A stretch of DNA of 9,880 bases, from the NCBI GenBank assembly GCA_005882955.1, contig VBBB01000075.1:1-9880 (forward strand), given 5' to 3'. Every line of letters begins with the position of its first letter. Positions within the stretch are counted from its first letter, which is position 1. This document shows, in pieces, positions 1 to 5,437 of this stretch. The notes under the pieces are model-generated. The model did no database searches, had not been told where the DNA came from, and saw only the letters and a list, made by a program, of their open reading frames with translations. The DNA is from Candidatus Bathyarchaeota archaeon (GTDB lineage: Archaea; Thermoproteota; Bathyarchaeia; 40CM-2-53-6). The position numbers and the translations under genes were made by a program.

Positions 1-276
1 GAGAAGGTTGTCGAGGACTTGAAGAAGAGAGCAAAGGCTGGCAAAGTTACGGAAGCCTCCCAGAAGCCGAACAGGCTAGCGATCGACGATGCAAAGACAG
101 ACTTTGCAGTCGTCTCTCCCAAGGCACCGACCGTGGTTGAGGAATTCCTCGGCAAGACCCGGATAAAGTTCTACAGGACCATCGATGACGCACTGGGGTC
201 AATGGACACGAAGTTGTACGAGCGAGAGGTTGCCATCATCCCGTACGGGTCCTCCACCGTTCCCATCACCTCCTGA
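1..276 (+). CDS. LarA-family (nickel-pincer lactate racemase-like) protein, C-terminal fragment
   Basis: The frame is open from base 1 (GAG AAG GTT...), so this is the last ~91 residues of a longer gene cut by the window edge; the first TTG inside it, at 19, is not a credible start. The tail resembles the C-terminal domain of LarA-type proteins. It has a lysine-rich helix, then a strand and turn reading FAVVSPKAP, then a helix VVEEFLG, then a predicted helix with IDDAL, and finally the strand-turn AIIPYGSSTVPI. In LarA the enzyme uses a nickel-pincer nucleotide to racemise lactate; many archaeal paralogues act on other 2-hydroxyacids. The catalytic and cofactor-binding residues lie in the missing N-terminal part, so activity cannot be judged here. 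Family assignment rests on remembered resemblance of the final ~45 residues. Confidence 0.65.
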   Translation, partial: EKVVEDLKKRAKAGKVTEASQKPNRLAIDDAKTDFAVVSPKAPTVVEEFLGKTRIKFYRTIDDALGSMDTKLYEREVAIIPYGSSTVPITS

Positions 277-289
277 GCATGAACCGAGT

Positions 290-312
290 TTCAGGAAAGA
301 CTTCCTAGAAAT
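290..312. repeat. Short inverted repeat between the LarA-like and DUF296 genes
   Basis: AGGAA-AGAC-TTCCT forms a 5-bp stem with a 4-base loop, and T/A pairs continue outside one mismatch. It sits in the 50-bp gap after the LarA-like stop. It is not followed by a T-tract, so it is a weak candidate for a terminator or mRNA 3'-end structure and may be chance. Confidence 0.25.
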
Positions 313-326
313 CGTCCAATAAACGG

Positions 327-770
327 GTGCGAAACACGCTTTACAAGAAGGTCGGCTCAAGTTTTGTTCTCCGCCTAGAACAAGGCGACGACATACTCAA
401 GTCGCTGCGAGAATTCGCCAACGCGCAAAGAATCCGCGCATGTTTCTTCGAAGGAATAGGCTCATTGTACAAAGCTGTACTTGGCCACTACGACTTCAAA
501 GACACGAAGACCTACAAGTATGAGACGTTCGATGAGGACTTGGAGATCCTTACACTATCCGGAAACGTCTCGACGATGAATCGACAAGCTTTGCCTCACG
601 CACACGTCACTCTGGGACGCCGAGATTTCTCGGTTATCGGAGGACATCTCGAGGAAGAATCCCTCGCAAACATGGTCGAGGTGTACCTGACTAAGCTTCC
701 TGGGAAACTATTGAAGGCCAAGGACAAAGACGTCGGGCTTAACCTACTTCAGTTGCCCCGCAAATTCTAA
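327..770 (+). CDS. PPC/DUF296 domain protein (PD1-like)
   Basis: This 147-residue protein is a single PPC (DUF296) domain, the usual length for stand-alone prokaryotic members, which form trimers. Landmarks: an N-terminal strand FVLRLEQGDD (13-22), a helix ILKSLREFAN, the G-I-G-S turn (43-46), the hydrophobic strand LEILTLSGNV (72-81), and the family's His cluster PHAHVTLG (H91, H93) with GGHL (H107). In solved archaeal members these three histidines coordinate zinc. In plants the domain is attached to AT-hooks and binds DNA; stand-alone prokaryotic copies have no settled function. The start is GTG at 327, with no obvious Shine-Dalgarno, and no better start lies in frame. It is 50 bp downstream of the LarA-like gene in the same direction, so the two may be co-transcribed, but nothing links their functions. 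Confidence 0.85.
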   Translation: MRNTLYKKVGSSFVLRLEQGDDILKSLREFANAQRIRACFFEGIGSLYKAVLGHYDFKDTKTYKYETFDEDLEILTLSGNVSTMNRQALPHAHVTLGRRDFSVIGGHLEEESLANMVEVYLTKLPGKLLKAKDKDVGLNLLQLPRKF

Positions 771-865
771 AGGCCCCAGAGAGTGTAACGCGGGAGGGGA
801 CACCGGTCCGTTCCCGTTCCAAACGTCTCACTGGACCATCTAGCCTATTACGAGAAGGAGCCGCC

Positions 866-901
866 ATGCCAAGTTGTCCCCCCGGATGCTGCCATGGCTA
901 A
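866..901 (+). CDS. Possible cysteine-rich leader peptide (11 aa) overlapping the MFS start
   Basis: ATG at 866 encodes MPSCPPGCCHG and stops with TAA at 899-901. It is preceded by AAGGAG (855-860), five bases before the ATG, which is the best ribosome-binding site in this part of the window. The MFS gene's own ATG (894) lies inside the last codons and has no comparable site. Its stop overlaps the MFS start region, the usual geometry for translational coupling or termination-reinitiation. Three of 11 residues are Cys and three are Pro, so ribosome stalling or cysteine/metal sensing is conceivable, but that is inference. It may simply be chance. Confidence 0.3.
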   Translation: MPSCPPGCCHG

Positions 902-2054
902 GAAGATCGGCGCGCGGATGATTCTATACCTCTACCTGGCAGTGTTCCTTACTCGTATAGGATTCGGCTCGGTGACGATACTATTTCCGTTATACTTGCC
1001 CGCTGGAGCCTTCCAGGTCGGTCTAATCCTGGCGCTCTACCCTATCGCTGAAGCTGTTTCAGCCATGCCTGTCGGTAGACTAGCAGATCGTATCAGCAGG
1101 AAGAAGCTTCACTTAACTGGTATGACACTCATCACAATTCTGACCGCAGCAATAGGCTTCACAAGGAACCTACTGAACGTCTCCGTACTCCACGCTCTGA
1201 TGGGTGTGTCTGCCGCTATGGCGGCGGTGACATCTCTCACCCTTCTCGGTGACGCCACCAAACAAACTAATCGAGGGAAGAAGATGGGAGGCTTCGACCT
1301 GGCCAACCTGGGCGGATATGGGCTTGGTTTCGGGGTTGGGTCTGTTCTCGTCACTGCATTCGCGTCTAGACTGTCCTATGCTTTCTGGGTAACCTCAGGA
1401 ATATTCCTGTTCACGTCTATTCTTGCCACAAAGTTCCTCGTGGAACCCGTCAGGAGCGATGAGCTCAATCAGCCTGGGATGCGCCGGCGTCGGATAGGAT
1501 CGAAGATTCGGCCAGTCTTGCCGGTGTGGCTTGGTCAGACGATTATTCTTGGAATGTATTTCCTTCTGCCTAAAGCATTCAAGGACGCGAACATTACCAT
1601 TACGGGGGAGTTGCTGATTTTTCTCGGAGTGATTGGAGGGTTGTTTGCTCTTGGGGCCATAATTTTTGGCCATATATCTGACAAGGTCGGCCGGACGAAG
1701 ATAATGGTGCTCGGGGCTATTGGAGAGTTTGGCTTTCTAGTCCTTTTCGGTTTGTCCTTCCCCTATTTTCTAACACACAACTTTCTGACATACGCTTTGA
1801 TTCTTGCCCCGCTATTTTTCTTGGCTTCAGCAATTGCTCCCGCGATTCTCAGCTATGTCAGTGATATTTCCGGCAAAGCGAGACGGGGATCGGCAAATGG
1901 CCTCTACAGTGTTGTGCTGAGTGTCGGGATGGCCATCGGGAATATTCTAGGCGGCTTTGTATCGGAGTTCGGCGTACAGTGGATCTTCTTCGCCGGTGCC
2001 GGAATCCTGTTCCCCTCAATAATAGTCTCATCCTCTCTGTTGAGGAAGAAGTAG
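894..2054 (+). CDS. Major facilitator superfamily transporter (12 TM)
   Basis: This is a 386-residue integral membrane protein of normal MFS length. The N-terminal half carries motif A in the loop between helices 2 and 3 (GRLADRISRKK, residues 61-71). The pseudo-repeat in the C-terminal half is GHISDKVGRTK (259-269). Hydrophobic segments are spaced as expected for 6+6 helices, with a charged central loop (about 184-206, including MRRRR). A GLYSVVLSVGMAIGNILGG stretch near 336-354 matches the helix-11 region of drug or sugar exporters. Members use ion gradients to move small solutes; the substrate (drug, sugar or metabolite) cannot be told. The ATG at 894 has no Shine-Dalgarno of its own and overlaps a small cysteine-rich frame that does. 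A second in-frame ATG is at 918. The gene converges with the aminotransferase gene, 55 bp apart. Confidence 0.9.
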   Translation: MAKKIGARMILYLYLAVFLTRIGFGSVTILFPLYLPAGAFQVGLILALYPIAEAVSAMPVGRLADRISRKKLHLTGMTLITILTAAIGFTRNLLNVSVLHALMGVSAAMAAVTSLTLLGDATKQTNRGKKMGGFDLANLGGYGLGFGVGSVLVTAFASRLSYAFWVTSGIFLFTSILATKFLVEPVRSDELNQPGMRRRRIGSKIRPVLPVWLGQTIILGMYFLLPKAFKDANITITGELLIFLGVIGGLFALGAIIFGHISDKVGRTKIMVLGAIGEFGFLVLFGLSFPYFLTHNFLTYALILAPLFFLASAIAPAILSYVSDISGKARRGSANGLYSVVLSVGMAIGNILGGFVSEFGVQWIFFAGAGILFPSIIVSSSLLRKK

Positions 2055-2076
2055 ATCAGGATCTCTTCAGATTTCG

Positions 2077-2083
2077 AAAAAAA
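2077..2083 (-). terminator. T7 tract downstream of the aminotransferase
   Basis: Seven consecutive A on the plus strand read as T7 on the minus strand, about 27 bases after the TAG of the leftward aminotransferase gene. Archaeal RNA polymerase commonly terminates at U-tracts without a hairpin, so this is a reasonable terminator. For the opposing MFS transcript the TTTT at 2091-2094 could do the same job. Confidence 0.45.
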
Positions 2084-2109
2084 GGACGAGTTTTGGATAG
2101 GCTGCGCGA

Positions 2110-3324
2110 CTAGGCTACTAGGGATTTCTTCAGGGCCTCGCACACTCGGACCACTTCGTCTTGGGCGAGGGTCGGGTACATTGGTAGGCTCAAGACCTCG
2201 TTTGAGAGCGACTCACTCAGCGGGAAAGCTCCTTCCGCATAGCCGTACTTCTCTCTGTAGGGAGCTTGTAGATGGATCGGTCTCGGATAGTGTATGCCGG
2301 TCTCTATTCCATTGTCGGCGAGGCGTTTTTTCACTTGGTCCCGGAATTTCGTCCTGATTACGAACAAGTGGTAGACGGCCTTTTCGAAACTTTCCTCTAA
2401 AGGTGGAAGAATGATGTCTGGCACATTTTCGAGCTCTTTTCTGTATTGCTCGGATATCCGTCTTCTTGCCTCGTTCCAAGCCTCCAGTCTCTTCAGCTGG
2501 ATTCTTCCAATGGCAGCGTTGACTGTGTTGAGCCTTGATGTGAAGCCTATTCGACCGTGATAGTATTTGCTATTCTTGTCCCGGCCACAGTCTCTTATAC
2601 TCCGTGCCACATCGGCCAGTTCCTCATCATTCGTTGTTATGATGCCCCCGTCACCGCCTACGGTCATGTTCTTCGCGGGATAGAACGAGAAGCATCCGGC
2701 ATCACCGATAGAACCAACCTTTCGTCCCCTGAATTCGGCACCGTGAGCCTGGCAAGCATCTTCAATCAGGCTTAGGCCTGACTCAGCCGCAAGATCATGG
2801 AATTCATCAATTCGAAATGGGTGTCCGTACAGGTGCACAGGCATGAGTGCGCGAGTCTTGGACCCGATCTTTGCTCGGGTCTTGTGAGGGCTCAAGTTCA
2901 TTCCTGAGTCTTCAACGTCAGCGAAAACGGGATCCGCTCCCGCGTGAACAATCGAGTTTGCTGTAGCGATGAAGGAGAATGGTGTCGTGATGACTTCGTT
3001 GCCATGCCCGACGTGTAGGGCTTGAAATGTAATTGAGAGGGCTGCGGTTCCGGAGGCAGTAGAGACGGCATACTTCGTGCCACAGTACTTTGCGAACTCC
3101 TCCTCAAATTTGAAGACACTCTCGCCCATGACCATCATCTCGTTCTCAAGGGCGGCGACGGCTGCTGCCTTCATCTCAGCGTCGATGATTGGTGATGCGA
3201 GATGTATCCTCTTACGTGGCTCGGCGCGAGCTTGACTCTCTGATTCGACTAATGCCGACGCAGGCAATGGAGCGTTCTCTGTCACTATCTTGTTCAGCGT
3301 CCTAGTTATGGAATGATTTCGCAT
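2110..3324 (-). CDS. DegT/DnrJ/EryC1/StrS-family PLP-dependent sugar aminotransferase
   Basis: This 404-residue fold-type I PLP enzyme transfers an amino group (normally from glutamate) to a nucleotide-linked keto-sugar, a step in making amino sugars for glycans or glycoproteins. Visible landmarks: SGTAALS (91-97) that grips the PLP phosphate; TPFSFIATANSI (114-125); IEDACQAHGA (187-196), whose D189 contacts the pyridine nitrogen; and SFYPAKNMTVGGDGG (213-227), where K218 is the Schiff-base lysine. RIGFTSRLNTVNAAIG (258-273) and the C-terminal GIHYPRPIHLQAPYRE complete the family signature. The fold normally begins near RIHLASPIID (residue 39), so the first ~38 residues are an unusual polar extension. 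The ATG at 3324 has no Shine-Dalgarno; a GTG about 13 codons further in is an alternative. No sugar epimerase, dehydratase or glycosyltransferase lies nearby, so its product cannot be specified. Confidence 0.92.
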   Translation of the reverse strand: MRNHSITRTLNKIVTENAPLPASALVESESQARAEPRKRIHLASPIIDAEMKAAAVAALENEMMVMGESVFKFEEEFAKYCGTKYAVSTASGTAALSITFQALHVGHGNEVITTPFSFIATANSIVHAGADPVFADVEDSGMNLSPHKTRAKIGSKTRALMPVHLYGHPFRIDEFHDLAAESGLSLIEDACQAHGAEFRGRKVGSIGDAGCFSFYPAKNMTVGGDGGIITTNDEELADVARSIRDCGRDKNSKYYHGRIGFTSRLNTVNAAIGRIQLKRLEAWNEARRRISEQYRKELENVPDIILPPLEESFEKAVYHLFVIRTKFRDQVKKRLADNGIETGIHYPRPIHLQAPYREKYGYAEGAFPLSESLSNEVLSLPMYPTLAQDEVVRVCEALKKSLVA

Positions 3325-3515
3325 GGTCCGACTGATTAATCCTTTCCTCTGGAAAGGGCATTCTTAGATATTCCGCAAGATAACGATATCTAGAGATTGA
3401 CGGTGCGCGCTCGCACTCTCTCCCCCAAGCGTAGAGGGGCGACCCGTTGGATTTTCAACTCTACCGATAGCTTAATTCCCGCTTTCCCAATGATCCGCAA
3501 GACCGTCATCTAACT
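3325..3515. other. Divergent intergenic region, aminotransferase / LigB homologue
   Basis: This 191-bp gap contains no credible coding frame and several short symmetric elements: the 7-bp hairpin at 3341-3357; TAGATAT...ATATCTA arms at 3365-3371 and 3386-3392; and GTGCG-CGCT-CGCAC at 3403-3416. The 9-mer TCCGCAAGA occurs twice in direct orientation (3372-3380 and 3494-3502). An AT-rich CTTAATT (3471-3477) is a weak TATA candidate for the rightward LigB gene. The density of dyads suggests a controlled divergent promoter pair, though individual elements are short enough to arise by chance. Confidence 0.4.
3341..3357 (-). promoter_or_regulatory. Perfect hairpin in the aminotransferase leader/promoter
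   Basis: CCTTTCC-TCT-GGAAAGG is a perfect 7-bp inverted repeat with a 3-base loop, ending 16 bases before the aminotransferase ATG. A TATA-like AATATC lies on the minus strand around 3368-3373, which would place transcription start near 3345, inside this repeat. It is therefore either an operator or a 5'-UTR hairpin. The promoter assignment is inference from spacing only. Confidence 0.4.
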
Positions 3516-4349
3516 ATGACGCTCGTATACGCTTGTATCGCTCCTCATGGCGGAGAAATTATTCCAGAACTAGCTTCGAAAGCGATGTTGCCTAAGTTCG
3601 AGGAAACACGCGCAGCGATGCGGGTTCTCGCGAAGAGAATCTCGGAAACCCATCCACAGACGGTTGTAATTGCTAGTCCCCACAATCTCAGGCTGGTATC
3701 GAGAATCGCCGTCGTGGTTTCTGAAAATTCCTCGGGAACTTTGGAGGGCTCTTCAAATCGGTTTGTGTCCCTTCGCGCCCAATGTGACATCGACTTTGGG
3801 AGGATCCTGCTTCGACAAGCTGAGAAAGAGGGCCTGCCGGTGGTCGGAGCAAATTACGGGACTGCAACCGGATCCTCATCCGACATGCAGATGGATTGGG
3901 GGACACTCATCCCGTTATGGTTTGTTTTGAAGGAACAGAAGTTGAAGCCAAAGATTTTGATAGTTACGCCGTCTCGCGAGATCCCTCTTCGAAAGAACTT
4001 TGCCTTCGGCCAACTACTCGGTCGGCTCATGAATAAGGACCGGAAAAGGAAGTTTGTCTTCATTGCGAGCGCGGACCAAGGTCACGCTCACTCTCGGACA
4101 GGACCCTATGGCTTCAGCCCAGTCGCCGCCAAGTATGATGATTTCGTGCTAAAGGCGATACGGGAGAATTGTCTGAAAAGAATTTTGACATTGAAGCCCA
4201 GATTCGTCGAAGAGGCTAAGCCGGATAGCCTCTGGCAGATTGCCATTCTAGCTGGAATAAACGAAATAGTTCCGCTACGATCTCGACTATTATCGTACCA
4301 GATCCCCAGCTACTATGGAATGGCCTGTGCTGGATTCGAGCCAAACTAA
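3516..4349 (+). CDS. LigB-type extradiol ring-cleavage dioxygenase homologue (class III)
   Basis: The 277-residue protein matches the catalytic-subunit family of class III extradiol dioxygenases (LigB/DODA/MEMO-like fold). Characteristic spots: APHGGEIIPE with H11 near the N-terminus; IASPHN with H56; DWGTLIPLWFV (127-137); ASADQGHAH (185-192) with H190 and H192; and PDSLWQIAIL (236-245) near the C-terminus. By family knowledge H11 and H56 with a later Glu (possibly E233) bind Fe(II), and a His from the QGHAH loop is the acid/base. Length is typical (270-300). Such enzymes open catechol-type rings, but relatives in archaea (MEMO-like) have other or unknown roles. The gene stands alone: no aromatic-degradation partner is adjacent, so the substrate is open. 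The ATG at 3516 has no Shine-Dalgarno, consistent with a short-leader or leaderless archaeal transcript. Confidence 0.85.
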   Translation: MTLVYACIAPHGGEIIPELASKAMLPKFEETRAAMRVLAKRISETHPQTVVIASPHNLRLVSRIAVVVSENSSGTLEGSSNRFVSLRAQCDIDFGRILLRQAEKEGLPVVGANYGTATGSSSDMQMDWGTLIPLWFVLKEQKLKPKILIVTPSREIPLRKNFAFGQLLGRLMNKDRKRKFVFIASADQGHAHSRTGPYGFSPVAAKYDDFVLKAIRENCLKRILTLKPRFVEEAKPDSLWQIAILAGINEIVPLRSRLLSYQIPSYYGMACAGFEPN

Positions 4350-4415
4350 CGCGCTCTCGCTCATCCATGAAGGAGTGTCATCCTGTCTTTCTCTCGCGAA
4401 CCTAGAGCCGGCTAC

Positions 4416-5126
4416 CTAGAATTCTCGCGCTCGTATGGTTCGCTCGACTATTTCGAATGCTTTTGGTCCTAGGTTGCCCTTCACCAAGTAGCTCTGGAGT
4501 CCGTCGATCTTCAAGAGTTTCCCTATTGCAAGACCAGTCACAAATTTTCCATGAAACCACTGCTGTAGGAGGGGTTGATACTTTGAGACGAGTGCATTTG
4601 CGATAGCCTGAACATTTGCCAGTCCTCCGGGAGATTTTGCCTCAACTTCGACTTCTGAAAATCCTACCTTGACGTCTTGGAAGGTGTATGTTACATTGTC
4701 AATCGCCAGTTCGGCCAATCTTGAAGTCGGATTCTCACTTCGCCCCACTACATCTCTCGTCTCTCTTCGGGTTCGCCTTTCTTGAATTACCTCCAAACCC
4801 ACAGCTTTGAGGGTCTTAGAAGGCGGAGTGCTCTGGAATCTTGAGAGTGACATTGGCGGCGTTTTCAGTTCGAGCGTTCGCGCAAGTAGACGAACTGAGT
4901 CGTATGACCATGGCAGTTCCGTCTCTCTCCTCCGAATGACATTCCCTGAGATTCTACGGATATCGGACTTGGTTGTGATCAATAAAGTGCCTCTCAGTCT
5001 TCTGGTCCGGAGGCTGATCTTTCTTCGTCGCAGAGATTTCTCTCGTGTATCGTAGTATGTGTCGTAAATGACCAGCGGCGGCTTAGGCCTAAGGTCATAC
5101 TCTAGAATCTGGCGAAGGCCAGCCAA
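4416..5126 (-). CDS. CYTH / triphosphate-tunnel domain protein, 5' end uncertain
   Basis: From TTG at 5126 the frame gives 236 residues with CYTH-fold landmarks: YYDT (24-27), the Arg-rich strand LRRRKISLRTRR (32-43), LLITTKSD with K53 (48-55), RRETE (66-70), QERRTRRETRD (115-125), AELAIDNVTY with D143 (138-147), and FSEVEVEAKS (157-165) with alternating acidic residues. CYTH enzymes bind triphosphate in a beta-tunnel with metal; known activities are class IV adenylate cyclase, thiamine triphosphatase and tripolyphosphatase. The TTG has an AGGA five bases upstream, but using it discards strand 1. The same frame continues upstream to a TGA at 5222-5220 and encodes FESEIALIIKDDTARIRKEL, which fits CYTH strand 1. 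No ATG, GTG or TTG lies in that stretch. The gene converges with the LigB homologue. Confidence 0.75.
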   Translation of the reverse strand: MAGLRQILEYDLRPKPPLVIYDTYYDTREKSLRRRKISLRTRRLRGTLLITTKSDIRRISGNVIRRRETELPWSYDSVRLLARTLELKTPPMSLSRFQSTPPSKTLKAVGLEVIQERRTRRETRDVVGRSENPTSRLAELAIDNVTYTFQDVKVGFSEVEVEAKSPGGLANVQAIANALVSKYQPLLQQWFHGKFVTGLAIGKLLKIDGLQSYLVKGNLGPKAFEIVERTIRAREF

Positions 5127-5228
5127 CTCTTTCCTGATACGAGCCGTGTCATCTTTGATGATTAGTGCAATTTCAGACTCAAATGTCCTTGGTAAAGCAG
5201 TTTCTTTGGCCGAGAGCGTTCACCCCAT
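5127..5228 (-). other. Untranslated-looking but CYTH-homologous 5' extension, beginning ATG-GGG-TGA
   Basis: Reading leftward from 5228 in the CYTH frame: ATG GGG TGA ACG CTC TCG, then a continuous frame into the TTG at 5126. Residues encoded after the TGA include ESEIALIIKDD, which lines up with the ExExK strand of CYTH proteins (with Ala where the Lys normally sits). GGGGTGA is also a good Shine-Dalgarno match, but no ATG/GTG/TTG follows at the right spacing. Possibilities are a nonsense mutation, a sequencing or assembly error, an unusual start codon (ACG at 5219 or ATT at 5171), or stop readthrough. Confidence 0.5.
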
Positions 5229-5248
5229 GATCCTTGAGACATCGTGGG

Positions 5249-5254
5249 ATTTTA
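5249..5254 (-). promoter_or_regulatory. TATA-like box for the CYTH gene
   Basis: On the minus strand TAAAAT (5254-5249) is centred about 24 bases upstream of the ATG at 5228. That is the spacing expected for an archaeal leaderless transcript starting at that ATG. If real, the transcript would begin with ATG-GGG-TGA, which makes the early stop more puzzling. Sequence evidence is one AT-rich hexamer. Confidence 0.35.
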
Positions 5255-5293
5255 GCTCTGGTCAGCTTCTATTCTCTAACAAATGGGGCAGAA

Positions 5294-5361
5294 ATCCCTC
5301 GGCATCCCTCGTATCGTGACTCAGCGATTCTCTCGCGTCCCAAGTTCGATTATTCGCGAGA
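5294..5361. repeat. Tandem ATCCCTCG pair and TCTCGCG/CGCGAGA dyad in the CYTH-ABC gap
   Basis: ATCCCTCG occurs at 5294-5301 and again at 5304-5311, exactly 10 bp apart, i.e. on the same DNA face. Further right, TCTCGCG (5331-5337) is repeated inverted as CGCGAGA (5355-5361) across a 17-bp spacer. All lie between the two divergent starts, where regulator sites are expected. An open frame runs through this stretch into the ABC ATPase, but its product here lacks ATPase-family features, so I treat it as non-coding. Confidence 0.35.
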
Positions 5362-5384
5362 AAGAGGCTCTGGCGGCCGAATTG

Positions 5385-5392
5385 TTAAATTA
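5385..5392 (+). promoter_or_regulatory. TATA-like box for the ABC exporter operon
   Basis: TTAAATTA is the most AT-rich octamer in the divergent gap and lies about 50 bases before the ATPase ATG at 5438. Archaeal spacing (about 25 bases) puts transcription start near 5413, leaving a leader of roughly 25 bases. Inference from composition and spacing. Confidence 0.45.
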
Positions 5393-5403
5393 GACGCCGG
5401 GTT

Positions 5404-5425
5404 TCGCCTGTTAGGAATCAGGCGA
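5404..5425. promoter_or_regulatory. Palindrome at the predicted start of the ABC exporter operon
   Basis: TCGCCTG (5404-5410) and CAGGCGA (5419-5425) are perfect 7-bp inverted arms separated by 8 bp. They span the transcription start inferred from the TATA-like box, the classic place for a repressor operator in archaea. As RNA they could also form a hairpin close to the ATPase start codon. Confidence 0.45.
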
Positions 5426-5437
5426 GTCTCCCCGTTT

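Noticed and set aside
5234..5437. 68-residue N-terminal extension of the ABC ATPase
   Set aside because: It lacks any ATPase-family similarity, overlaps the TATA-like box and dyads, and the ATG at 5438 places the first strand at the usual distance from Walker A.
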